From the NCBI GenBank assembly GCA_009781235.1, contig WQYM01000006.1, positions 1-33,798 on the forward strand: a DNA stretch of 33,798 nucleotides, in the 5' to 3' direction. Position numbers and translations under genes: made by a program. This DNA comes from Bacillota bacterium (lineage in GTDB: Bacteria > Bacillota > Clostridia > Christensenellales > Pumilibacteraceae). Positions 8,409 to 16,500 of this stretch are shown here, piece by piece; position 1 is the stretch's first letter; the number at the start of each line of letters is the position of its first letter. The notes under the pieces were generated by a model. The model was given only the letters and a program-made list of their open reading frames with translations, did no database searches and had not been told where the DNA came from.

Positions 8409-9137
8409 TCAGTCCCTTATTGCGGCGACGGCCATGCTTACGGGATCGATCAATACGGCATAAATCGCCTGATTTTCGCCGATGAAGGCGACATACCAGT
8501 AGTACCCACCGGAATTGTCGATGGGGTTTGCCATAAGGCGCACATAAATTTCGCAGTGCAGCGCCCCGTCCGCCCGAAAGTTGTCGAGACAGGATTTAAG
8601 CTTCCGTTCGGCGATTTCGACCGCCTTATCGGCAGAAATCATCTGCTCGGTTTTAACGGATTGCGCCGTTAAGGCTTCGGACTTGCCACCCGCCGAAATG
8701 GAAACCTCGATAGCAGTGTCCGACGACAACACGGCGATATCCGCGCTAACCGTAGCCGCAAACGGGTGCGGCAAAAAGGTGCCCGCGTATTCGGTGCCGT
8801 TTAAGGTGACGCGGTAGGTGAATGTGTGCTCTCCGATTTTAGGCGTAACGGTAATCACCGTAAAATCGCGGGTCGCGCCGGCGTGCCCGTCCATCAAAAA
8901 CGGGTCCTCGCGTTTGCCGGTGATGATTTGCACCGAATAATTTGCCGATTCCGCCACATAGACGTTGTCGCGCAACTCGCTAACAAGGTGGCCGTACCTT
9001 TGCATAGCGGGCTGGCAGGCAGGGAGCATGAGAAGGCAGACAAGCGTGGCGGCAATGCAGATGAAGCGGATGAAACCTCGGGATTCGGGATTCGGGATTC
9101 GGGATTCGGGATTGTTGTTTTTTTGTTTGCTAATCAT
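8409..9137 (-). CDS. Lipoprotein with PepSY-like C-terminus and repeat-encoded N-terminus
   Basis: The 242-residue product starts at the ATG at 9137, seven bases after GGAG. Residues 9-20 (NPESRIPNPESR) are translated from a 7-bp array, giving a 7-residue repeat placed before the hydrophobic signal segment and the lipobox LPAC (Cys41). Residues ~60-160 look beta-rich. Residues ~165-242 (SADKAVEIAERKL..., YYWYVAFIGENQAIYAVLIDPVSMAVAAIRD) have the helix plus beta-hairpin layout of PepSY-like domains. The function is unknown; PepSY domains are often extracellular inhibitory or binding modules. No other in-frame Met precedes the lipobox except within it, so the repeat is genuinely in the protein if this start is used. 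Confidence 0.8.
   Translation of the reverse strand: MISKQKNNNPESRIPNPESRGFIRFICIAATLVCLLMLPACQPAMQRYGHLVSELRDNVYVAESANYSVQIITGKREDPFLMDGHAGATRDFTVITVTPKIGEHTFTYRVTLNGTEYAGTFLPHPFAATVSADIAVLSSDTAIEVSISAGGKSEALTAQSVKTEQMISADKAVEIAERKLKSCLDNFRADGALHCEIYVRLMANPIDNSGGYYWYVAFIGENQAIYAVLIDPVSMAVAAIRD
9081..9114. repeat. 7-bp array (GGATTCG) within a lipoprotein coding sequence
   Basis: Four exact heptamers and a partial fifth fall inside codons 9-20 of the minus-strand lipoprotein. On the minus strand the unit reads CGAATCC. Confidence 0.92.
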
Positions 9138-9144
9138 AAAAAAA

Positions 9145-9181
9145 CTCCATATATAAAAGCGTTACCTTAATATATATGGAG
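9145..9181 (-). promoter_or_regulatory. Inverted repeat sequestering the Shine-Dalgarno of the PepSY-like lipoprotein
   Basis: CTCCATATATA (9145-9155) and TATATATGGAG (9171-9181) are perfect 11-bp complements with a 15-base loop. On the minus-strand transcript the 3' arm contains the GGAG used by the ATG at 9137. Folding would therefore hide the ribosome binding site. The A/T-rich stem would melt easily. Confidence 0.5.
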
Positions 9182-9600
9182 CAAAATTCGACAATATTCC
9201 CCATCCGTACTTTCGAGTCCTGAATCCCGGGAATTCGATTACAGCGGGTCGGCGAGGGCATCGGCCCCTGCGGGATGTCGTTTGTCGACGTGTTGCGGCG
9301 GGAGCAAGCCCCCGCCCTACAGGGGTGGGACAAAAGCGTTTTGCCTACAAACACGGCAATCGTAGGGGACGATGCCCTCATCGTCCCGCACCATATAGGC
9401 CGTGTCGGTTCCGGCGGGTCGATGAGGACATCGACCCCTACGGGAAAGATGAAACCCCTCCCATCCGCTGTCAATAAGCCTGACCCCGTGACAGCAAAAT
9501 CACAGTCCCAAACCGCTGCAATCATCTCGGCTTGTGCGCATATCCAAATCCGACGATCACACCCCGCCGCCATGGGCGGCGGATTGTAGATTGCCTATGT
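9182..9600. other. Intergenic repeat region without a credible gene
   Basis: It holds GCGGG...CCCC-type palindromes near 9250-9270, a composite CGTAGGGG palindrome at 9361-9442, and a 38-bp sequence (9459-9496) that recurs at 13343-13380. The open frame across it on the minus strand is made of these repeats and has no ribosome binding site or recognisable domain. Confidence 0.6.
9361..9442. repeat. Composite CGTAGGGG palindrome with matched centres
   Basis: The left hairpin GACGATG/CATCGTC and the right hairpin GTCGATG/CATCGAC are near-complements of each other. They differ by paired changes that keep each stem intact. The spacer ends TTCCGG next to the right half, the inverse of the spacer at 3424-3505. 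Confidence 0.72.
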
Positions 9601-12426
9601 CTAGGATAAAGCGAGCACGAGGGCGGGCCGGACGCCGTAGAGGAGGCCGTACGGGTAGTCGTAGCTGCGGCCGCCGTCGCGGTGGACGTAGCGCACGTAC
9701 AACGACGAGTAGGCCGAACGCAACCACCAGAGACCCATTCCGATTCCGATAGAACCATATTCCGACGTGTTATAACGATACCCGTAGTTCGCTATCGCCC
9801 AATCGTTTGTCCAAGCTTGTCGTCTTGCATCGGTGCCTAATACACTGTTGAACATCCCGCTTGCATTGGATACCTCGTAATAGGACGGCAGGAATATTTT
9901 ATCCGAGGTGGATACACCGTCGCCTATCGTATTTATATTGCCCGCCGTGGTGTTGTTGGGAACGGATGTGGTGTTGATGGCCGCACGTTGGGTGGAATCG
10001 AACGCTTCGTTGATGAAAGAGCCGTTGAGATACGTCCGAACCGTCGAATTTGCCCATAAGGTATAATTCGCATCCGTATCGTTGTGATAAAACGGCACGC
10101 CCGCCATAAGCTCCTCCGACGCGACCAGTTGCATGGTAGTGGCTGTTCCGTTGCCGGAAGGGTTGATGCTTGCCGGCAACTGCGCCCAATTGCCTATCAG
10201 CCAGCGTATCGGCATAACCATGAACCAGTAGTAGGTTCCCGAGACAAAGCTTGAACCGTCTATAAAGGAAGTAACGCTGGCTGCATCGCAATCATACGCA
10301 CGGTAGGCAAGCTTGCGCACATATTTACTGCCGCCGTAACTGTACTCCGCCGCCGTGGCCGGTATCCAGTTGTTCGCGGCATTCCCGCCGTACCAGCTTG
10401 ACGTATCGGCGATGGTATTTACGGTATACGACTTACCCGTCGCCGTCATGCTGTTTTGCAGGGCGCCGTTGTTGTAGGCCGTGTTCAAGGTGGCGTTTAA
10501 GGTGTCGCCGACATAGGTTTTGGGGTATTCGCCGAACTCTACGTACGGCAAGCCCGTCCGCACACCGTTGGAAGCGGCGTAACTCGCATCCGTGCCATCC
10601 CAGTTGCCGATGCCGAAGACTAACGCGGCGGGAGTTGTGCCGTCGTCCAACGATAACGTAGATAGGTCAAACACGAGGGCGAGCCGAACCCCAATGTAGA
10701 GGTAGTTCGAGATGCCGGTGTTGCCGAGGCGACCGTCGTCGTTGACGCCGAGCACGCCCGACGACGAGTAGGCCGAACGCAACCACCAGTAGCCCATTCT
10801 CATATAGCTTGCGTTGTTGTATGAAAAGGCAAAGTTTGCCAGTGCAAAGTCGCTTACCCTGCTTTGGCGCTTTTCCGCCGTGTCAAACAAATTGTAGAAC
10901 ATCCCGCTTGCATTGGATACCTCGTAATAGGACGGCAGGAATATTTTATCCGAGGTAGATACACCGTCGCCTATCGTATTTATATTGCCCGCCGTAGTGT
11001 TGTTGGGAACGGATGTGGTGTTGATAGCCGCACGCTGGGTGGTGTCGAACGCCTCGTTGATAAAGGAGTTGTTTAGGTACGACCGCATCGTCGAATTTGC
11101 CCATAAGGTACGGTTCGTATCCGTACCGTTGTGATAAAACGGCACACCCGCCATAAGCTCCTCCGACGCGACCAGCTGCATGGTAGTGGCCGTCCCGCTG
11201 CCATTCGGATTTATGCTTGTCGGCAGTTGCGCCCAGTTGCCTATCAGCCAGCGTATCGGTTCCACCTTGAACCAGTAGTAGGTGCCCGAGACAAAGCTTG
11301 AACCGTCGATAAAGGAAGTAACGCTGCTTGTGGAGCAATCACACACACAGTAGGCAAGCTTGCGCACATATTTACTGCCGCCGTAACTATACTCCGTCGC
11401 CGTCGTGGGAATCCAGTTGTTGGTACTGTTGCCGCCACGGGGACTTGACGTATCGGCGATGGTATTTACGGTGTACGACTTGCCCGTCGCCGTCATGCCG
11501 CTTTGCAGCGTGCCGTTATTGTAGGCGGTGTTGAGTGTAGTGTTGAGCGTATTGCCCACATAGGACTTCGGGAACTCGCCAAACTCCACATACAGCAGGC
11601 CCGCACGCACACCGTTGGAGGCGTTATAATTCGCCGCCGTGCCGTCCCAGTTGCCAAAACCGAACACCAGTGCGCCGGTTGAGCCTCCGCCTACGGGTGT
11701 CCAGTAAGCGGTGAAAGTCTTTTTGCCCGTGCTGCCAATGCTTATCGTGCCGTCTGCCGACCAGCCCTCAAAGGTATAACCGGCACGTTCTCCGGGAGCA
11801 ACCAACGTCACTGCATCCACTATCGTATAGGTCGCCGGATTGGAATTGGTTGCGCCGTTCAATCCGAGGTATTCTATCTCATAGTTAATAATCGACCACA
11901 CCGCGGCAAGGGTAATCGCTCCCGTCGATTCCTTAGCTATGCCAGTAAACTCAACACCTGCCTCACTTTCCCAGCCAACAAAGTCGTACCCCGCCCTTGT
12001 AAGCGGCAACAGCACAACCTCATCGCCGAAAGAATATTCGGCCGGATTTTCGTTCAACGCACTAAAAGTATTTGCGTATGTAATCGCCCATTTGCTAACC
12101 GTCCACTTTGCATATAAGGTGACGCTTCTCGCTACCTTATCGGACGCAAAAACCCACTCATTGTTACAGGCGGCCTCTTTATACCACCCGTCGAAAGTAT
12201 ATCCCGTCTTAGTCGGCGAAGCGGGCGCGGAAATGGTGTTTCCGCCCTTAATGTCGGTGAGCGCACCGACACTGTTGCCGCCGTTGCTGTCAAACGTCAC
12301 CGTGTACAAGACGGTATCATCACGGTTACGCACGTAGCATCCGCCCAACAGCCCGCTCGCCGCTAAAGCCAGCGCGCACAGCAAAGCAATTAATGCGATT
12401 ACCGATAATCGTTTATATTTTTTCAT
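9601..12426 (-). CDS. InlB-repeat lipoprotein with two tandem DUF6273 domains, candidate hypervariable protein
   Basis: The 941-residue product starts at the ATG at 12426, four bases after GGAGG; the longer frame upstream is repeat DNA. The signal ends in the lipobox LLGGC. Three Listeria-Bacteroides-type repeats follow (about 40-245; YTVTFDSNGG, GYTFDGWY, LYAKW). Two DUF6273-like domains then span about 251-590 and 600-941. Each has NWDGT, a YYWF(K/M)V(E/M)PIRWLIGNWAQLP core, LVASEELMAGVPFYHN, LWANST(M/V)R, IFLPSYYEVSN and a terminal WWLRSAYSS...GVR. The two domains are nearly identical through much of their length but diverge sharply in the last ~40 residues, where codons are almost all NNC. 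It is probably a surface-exposed binding protein. A lectin-like role and diversification by a retroelement are inferences. Confidence 0.88.
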   Translation of the reverse strand: MKKYKRLSVIALIALLCALALAASGLLGGCYVRNRDDTVLYTVTFDSNGGNSVGALTDIKGGNTISAPASPTKTGYTFDGWYKEAACNNEWVFASDKVARSVTLYAKWTVSKWAITYANTFSALNENPAEYSFGDEVVLLPLTRAGYDFVGWESEAGVEFTGIAKESTGAITLAAVWSIINYEIEYLGLNGATNSNPATYTIVDAVTLVAPGERAGYTFEGWSADGTISIGSTGKKTFTAYWTPVGGGSTGALVFGFGNWDGTAANYNASNGVRAGLLYVEFGEFPKSYVGNTLNTTLNTAYNNGTLQSGMTATGKSYTVNTIADTSSPRGGNSTNNWIPTTATEYSYGGSKYVRKLAYCVCDCSTSSVTSFIDGSSFVSGTYYWFKVEPIRWLIGNWAQLPTSINPNGSGTATTMQLVASEELMAGVPFYHNGTDTNRTLWANSTMRSYLNNSFINEAFDTTQRAAINTTSVPNNTTAGNINTIGDGVSTSDKIFLPSYYEVSNASGMFYNLFDTAEKRQSRVSDFALANFAFSYNNASYMRMGYWWLRSAYSSSGVLGVNDDGRLGNTGISNYLYIGVRLALVFDLSTLSLDDGTTPAALVFGIGNWDGTDASYAASNGVRTGLPYVEFGEYPKTYVGDTLNATLNTAYNNGALQNSMTATGKSYTVNTIADTSSWYGGNAANNWIPATAAEYSYGGSKYVRKLAYRAYDCDAASVTSFIDGSSFVSGTYYWFMVMPIRWLIGNWAQLPASINPSGNGTATTMQLVASEELMAGVPFYHNDTDANYTLWANSTVRTYLNGSFINEAFDSTQRAAINTTSVPNNTTAGNINTIGDGVSTSDKIFLPSYYEVSNASGMFNSVLGTDARRQAWTNDWAIANYGYRYNTSEYGSIGIGMGLWWLRSAYSSLYVRYVHRDGGRSYDYPYGLLYGVRPALVLALS
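9634..9729 (-). other. Candidate variable region 2 (end of second DUF6273 domain)
   Basis: After the conserved WWLRSAYSS codons, 20 of the 22 codons from 9699 down to 9634 end in C (TAC, CGC, GGC, CAC, GAC, CTC, AGC, GTC). The exceptions are one GTG and one CCG. The gene body just upstream uses many A- and T-ending codons. This is the pattern left when AAC codons of a template are randomised at their adenines. Confidence 0.45.
10690..10788 (-). other. Candidate variable region 1 (end of first DUF6273 domain)
   Basis: The nine codons of WWLRSAYSS are identical to region 2 at the DNA level. The following 24 codons are mostly NNC, including several AAC, GGC, CTC and TAC. Differences from region 2 are concentrated in codon positions 1 and 2. 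Region 1 is one codon longer. Confidence 0.42.
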
Positions 12427-12514
12427 GAAGCCTCCGCCTTTTGTGGATAACTCATCCGTTTTTGCTGACTTTTGAGGCGCGAAAAATTGGTAATTAGTGT
12501 TATCCACAATAAAG

Positions 12515-12653
12515 GGTATTATACCCCAGGGCACCTCGCCTCTCTGGGCTTTGCTATCGCAAAGCCGCCAGCCGCAAGCGGCTGGCGGCTCGGCCGCCCT
12601 GGACCCGCCGCTTCGCGGCTGTTCCGCCCGCAAGGCGAGCGGGGTATTAAACC
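12515..12653. mobile_element. MITE-like hairpin element, copy B (139 bp)
   Basis: The ends are GGTATTATACC (12515-12525) and GGTATTAAACC (12643-12653). It shares with copy A (3109-3245) the GCACCTCGCCTCTCTGGGC and TTTGCTATCGCAAA segments. It has a longer CCGCCAGCCGC/GCGGCTGGCGG hairpin and two further hairpins (CCGC/GCGG, CCGCCCGC...GCGAGCGGGG). It lies about 90 bases upstream of the DUF6273 lipoprotein start. Confidence 0.55.
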
Positions 12654-13446
12654 CTTTGCTCGCCTCCTCATTCGGTCATGTGCAAGCTGCGCTTGCCCGC
12701 GACCCTCATTTCGTCGGCGAATAAAATAAGTATACGTCGTTGTCGCCGTCTATGTCAAGCGCATTTTTGCCCCTATTTTACCTTTTTGACGAATTTTTGA
12801 GTTTTTAATGTGGCGGAGGGTCGATGTGGGCATCGACGCTGGCGGGTAATCGGCATCCTTCGGTTACGGCTCTGCCGGGGACGGAGGGTCGCCAAATCGC
12901 GACCCGAGGCGTGGTGACACCGACAAACGAAATTTTTCCAATGCTGTCCGCCTCGTCGAATGGTTGTTTCGGGCGCGACCCGCCCGGGCGGCCGGGGACG
13001 GGTTTACGGTGACACGAGCGCGAAGCGCGAAGTGCCCGAAGGGTTGCCCCCACAGGGCAATCAACGTCCCCGTCCCCCCGACACCTCCCCCCGGCACGGC
13101 AATGGCCGAAATCAACGGTTCGGGCGGATTGCCATCCGCCCCTACGAGAAATCGGTAACCGGCGGGTCGGTGCAGGCCCGACCCCTACGGGGAATCGGCA
13201 GTCCATCGACACCTCCCCCCGGCACGGCAATGGTCGCCCGCACAACGGCGGCGGGTCGCACGCCGTGCGACCCCTACGGGAAAGATGCAACCCATCCCAT
13301 CCGCAATTCCTAACTCCTAATTCCTAATTCCTAATTCATTTCTCCCATCCGCTGTCAATAAGCCTGACCCCGTGACAGCACGGGAAAGATGCAACCCATC
13401 CCATCCGCAATTCCTAATTCCTAATTCCTAATTCCTAATTCATTTC
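12654..13446. other. Gene-free stretch filled with repeats
   Basis: It contains GTCGATG/CATCGAC and related palindromes (12815-12850), GC-rich repetitive sequence shared with 19870-20040 (GACGGAGGGTCGCC, CGAAGTGCCCG, CCCGTCCCCCCGACA), CGTAGGGG-type elements at 13121-13146, 13161-13189 and 13251-13278, and two ATTCCTA arrays. The overlapping open frames carry no recognisable domain and no ribosome binding site. Confidence 0.65.
13301..13442. repeat. Two copies of a block containing an ATTCCTA 7-bp array
   Basis: The block ACGGGAAAGATGCAACCCAT, CCCATCCGC, then an ATTCCTA array ending TTCATTTCT occurs twice. The arrays lie near 13303-13340 and 13410-13442. Between them sits the 38-bp sequence found also at 9459-9496. 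The second array ends four bases from the parC stop. Confidence 0.8.
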
Positions 13447-15909
13447 TTACCCTATCCACTCGTCATCCCTGTAAATCAGCACCTCGGCCACTACATGGCG
13501 GCCCTTTAGGAGCGGCTTGCCGGGGTGGGTGCGGTTTTCGAGTGATAGGGCGTCGATCGGGAACGGCGCCAAATACTCGCCGTCCACGTCCAATATGATT
13601 TTATAGGAGGATTTGGCGTACCCGGCAAAAACGAGGGCGGTTCCGGTTTCACTTTTGCCAAAATCAATGATCTTAACGCCCTTGCGGTAGCGCGCCATCA
13701 CGTCTAAAGAGGGCACCAACACGCGCTTTGCATATCCCTTGTCCGTCACCAGCACAGATTCGCCCGCGCCTTGTACCTGGCGGATGCCCACGCACACGTC
13801 GGTATCGCTAAGCTGGATGCCTTTTACGCCCGTGGCAATGCGGCCTTGGTTGGGGATATCGGACATATCGGCGTTTAAACACATCCCCTCTTTGGTGACA
13901 AACAGCAGCGTTGAATTCGGTTGTTCGTCCTCGATCGTAATCACCTCGTCGCCCTCTTTGAGCTTAATCGCCGCAAAAACCGATTTAATCACGTTCAGCT
14001 CGTTCCAATCGCTCTTTTTGACCATGCCCTCGCGCGTGTAGAACAACAGGTTGCCCTTGGGGAGCGCCTCCTCAACGCTGCGCCAATACACGACGGTTTC
14101 ATTCTCGCCCGCCTCCGGCATAATCTTACTAAGCGGCAAGCCTTTTTCTTTCCACTTGCCGTCGGGGATGGAGTCGGCGTCTAACTTATAGCAGTTGCCA
14201 AGGTTGGTAAAGCACCACAGCCGATCTTTAGACGACATTTTAATGATGTGGCTGCAAATCTCGTTGCGCGTCGAATTGTCCGAAAAGTCCTTTTGCGCCA
14301 AGCCGAAGTTTTTGACAGGCATTTTTTTGAGCTGGCGGAGGCCGTTACAACACACGTAATAGTCCTCGACGGGTTTTTCGTCGTCGTCGGAGGGCACTGT
14401 GTATTCGGCGGCGTCTTTAAGGATGACGGAACGGCGCGGGATTTTAAAGGTCTTCTTGATTTGCAGCATCTCGGTCTTTACGAGCTCCATCTGCAGCTTT
14501 TTGTTGGCGATGATGGCGGTGAGGCGGGCAATCAGCGCGCGCACTTCCTTTAATTCTTCTTCGAGCTTGTATATCTCTAAGTGCGTCAACCTAGCAAGGC
14601 GCAAGTCGAGTATCGCCTGCGCCTGGCGTTCGGAGAGTGAGAACCGCTGGCGAAGGCGCTCGCGCGCCTCGGAAGGGTTCGCGCTGGATTTAATGATTTT
14701 AATCACCTCGTCGATGTTTTTGACGGCAATCACCAAGCCCTCTAGGATGTGGGCGCGTTCTTTTGCCGCGTCCAATTCGAACTTACAGCGCTTTAAGATG
14801 ACGTCGCGCTGGTAGTTGACGTAATAGGCGATAATATCGAGCAGCCCCATTTGCTGGGGCTTGCCGTCGGCAATCGCCACCATGTTGATGCCGAACGAAA
14901 CGGAAAGGTTGGTGGACTTAAACAGCTTTTCGATAATGTCTTTCGGGTCGCAATCCTTTTTGACCTTTATGACGGCGCGCATACCGTTGCGGTCGGACTC
15001 GTCGCCGATTTCGCTGATGCCGGTCAAAACGCCTTTCTTTTCTTCGCGCACCTTTAGGATGGTCTCTAAAAGCGTCGCCTTGTTCACCTGATAAGGCAAT
15101 TCGTCAATCACAATAAGTTTTTTATCGTTGTCTCCGGATTCGATGTGCATTTTGGCGCGGATGGAGATTTTGCCGCGCCCCGTTTCGTACGCGGTTGCCA
15201 GCTCCTCACCCGCAATCACATAACCGCCAGAGGGAAAATCCGGACCTTTGATGATTTTCATCATCTCTTTAAGCGAGATGCGCGGGTTGTCGATGTACGC
15301 CACAACGCCGTCGATTGCCTCGCCCAGATTATGCGGGGGGATGTTGGTGGCAAGCCCGACCGCGATGCCCGCCGCACCGTTAACGAGGAGATTCGGGAAG
15401 CGCCCCGGCAGCATGTCCGGCTCGGTAAGCGAATCGTCAAAGTTGCACGAAAAGCGCACGGTGTCTTTTTCTAAGTCGCGTAACAGCTCTAAAGCGAGCG
15501 GCGCCATACGTGCCTCGGTGTAGCGCATCGCTGCCGCGCCGTCGCCGTCAATCGAGCCGAAATTTCCGTGGCCGTCGACCAGCGTCATGCCCATCGAAAA
15601 GCTTTGCGCCATGCGTACCAGCGCGCCGTACACCGAGGTGTCGCCGTGCGGGTGGTATTTGCCCAAGCAGTCCCCGACGATGCGCGCGCACTTTTTATGC
15701 GGCTTGTCCGGCGTTAACCCGAGCTCGTGCATGGTGTAGAGGATGCGCCGCTGCACGGGCTTAAAACCGTCCTCAACGCGCGGCAGGGCACGGTCTAGGA
15801 TGACAAACTCGGAATACGGAATCATGCTCTCGTGCATGACCTCTTCCATGGTTTTGACGACAATTTTGTCGCCGGCGGGCTCGATGATTTCTTCTTCTTT
15901 TTTTGCCAT
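13447..15909 (-). CDS. parC: Type IIA topoisomerase subunit A (topoisomerase IV ParC-like / GyrA)
   Basis: The 820-residue protein cuts and rejoins DNA in complex with ParE. It has the winged-helix/tower core with catalytic Tyr130 in [10 protein letters not shown], the GKYHPHGD motif (84-90), the coiled-coil region (about 380-490) and a six-bladed C-terminal wrapping domain. The canonical GyrA box (QRRGGKG-type) is not visible; the nearest equivalent is the weak [10 protein letters not shown]. This argues for a ParC-like decatenase, although clostridial naming is ambiguous. In the quinolone region, the residue equivalent to E. coli GyrA Ser83 is Thr91 and the one equivalent to Asp87 is Gly95. 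The start follows GAGG by nine bases. It lies downstream of parE, separated by a nuclease/membrane gene pair and repeats. Confidence 0.88.
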   Translation of the reverse strand: MAKKEEEIIEPAGDKIVVKTMEEVMHESMIPYSEFVILDRALPRVEDGFKPVQRRILYTMHELGLTPDKPHKKCARIVGDCLGKYHPHGDTSVYGALVRMAQSFSMGMTLVDGHGNFGSIDGDGAAAMRYTEARMAPLALELLRDLEKDTVRFSCNFDDSLTEPDMLPGRFPNLLVNGAAGIAVGLATNIPPHNLGEAIDGVVAYIDNPRISLKEMMKIIKGPDFPSGGYVIAGEELATAYETGRGKISIRAKMHIESGDNDKKLIVIDELPYQVNKATLLETILKVREEKKGVLTGISEIGDESDRNGMRAVIKVKKDCDPKDIIEKLFKSTNLSVSFGINMVAIADGKPQQMGLLDIIAYYVNYQRDVILKRCKFELDAAKERAHILEGLVIAVKNIDEVIKIIKSSANPSEARERLRQRFSLSERQAQAILDLRLARLTHLEIYKLEEELKEVRALIARLTAIIANKKLQMELVKTEMLQIKKTFKIPRRSVILKDAAEYTVPSDDDEKPVEDYYVCCNGLRQLKKMPVKNFGLAQKDFSDNSTRNEICSHIIKMSSKDRLWCFTNLGNCYKLDADSIPDGKWKEKGLPLSKIMPEAGENETVVYWRSVEEALPKGNLLFYTREGMVKKSDWNELNVIKSVFAAIKLKEGDEVITIEDEQPNSTLLFVTKEGMCLNADMSDIPNQGRIATGVKGIQLSDTDVCVGIRQVQGAGESVLVTDKGYAKRVLVPSLDVMARYRKGVKIIDFGKSETGTALVFAGYAKSSYKIILDVDGEYLAPFPIDALSLENRTHPGKPLLKGRHVVAEVLIYRDDEWIG

Positions 15910-15922
15910 GGTTTTTTACCTC

Positions 15923-15957
15923 GGGGTTCGGGATTCTGGATTCGGGATTCTGGATTG
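15923..15957. repeat. 7-bp array (GGTTCGG, GATTCTG, GATTCGG)
   Basis: Five heptamers lie 13 bases upstream of the parC start codon, close to its ribosome binding site. Confidence 0.85.
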
Positions 15958-15970
15958 TTACATTCTTTCC

Positions 15971-16058
15971 CGTAGGGGGCGCAAGTCCATTGTGCGCCCC
16001 GCCGGAACCGATTTTTCTCATTAGGTGCGGGTCGCACAATGGACTTGCGACCCCTACG
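15971..16058. repeat. Composite CGTAGGGG palindrome between the membrane gene and parC
   Basis: The left half (GCGCA...TGCGC stem around AGTCCATTG) and the right half (TCGCA...TGCGA stem around CAATGGACT) are full inverted copies of each other. They flank a CCGGAACCG...ATTAGGTG spacer. Each half is also its own hairpin. Confidence 0.8.
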
Positions 16059-16080
16059 ATTTGATTTGCGGATCACCTAA

Positions 16081-16500
16081 TCACTTGATAATCCATTCAT
16101 GAATCAGCTCAAAACAAAACAACAAAGCAGATAAAACGATTGCTACAATTGAGCATACAATTACAACTAAACCTAAGGAACTTTTTATTGTCGCAAACAA
16201 TAACCAAGAAAAAGCCGCTAACGTATAGGTAAATTTAATAATTGCAAGAGCATTTTTATTCATTCTATAAAAATCTTTCTTTCTAATCGTATCAATAAAC
16301 ATTTTTATGTTTTCTACAATAATTGGAACCAGCGGCGCGAAAAACAAGCCCCAAATTATTAGACCCCCGAAGGGGCCAAAAATAACCGGGTAAATACACA
16401 AAGGCACTGTAATTACAACTAAATACACCCGTAACAGGCCTACCATTGTCTTTGTGAATCTACCTTTTTCTTTTTTGTTATCCACGTGCCGCTTAATCAT
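16081..16500 (-). CDS. Small polytopic membrane protein, translationally coupled to the nuclease gene
   Basis: The product is 139 residues. The ATG at 16500 lies inside the last codons of the nuclease gene (8-base overlap, ATGATTAA), which sets the start; the longer open frame is a shadow. After a basic N-terminus there are about four hydrophobic segments (VGLLRVYLVVITVPLCIYPVI, GLIIWGLFFAPLVPIIV, IIKFTYTLAAFSWLLFATI, LGLVVIVCSIVAIVLSALLFCF). I recognise no family. Its DNA is visibly richer in A/T than the topoisomerase genes on either side, which suggests acquisition together with the nuclease. Confidence 0.72.
   Translation of the reverse strand: MIKRHVDNKKEKGRFTKTMVGLLRVYLVVITVPLCIYPVIFGPFGGLIIWGLFFAPLVPIIVENIKMFIDTIRKKDFYRMNKNALAIIKFTYTLAAFSWLLFATIKSSLGLVVIVCSIVAIVLSALLFCFELIHEWIIK

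Noticed and set aside
9130..9573. 147-residue open frame on the minus strand overlapping the lipoprotein leader
   Set aside because: It runs through dispersed repeats and the Shine-Dalgarno hairpin of a real gene; composition is repeat-like.
12805..13290. 161-residue open frame on the minus strand
   Set aside because: It is composed of CGTAGGGG-type and GC-rich repeats, has no ribosome binding site, and shows no domain-like sequence.
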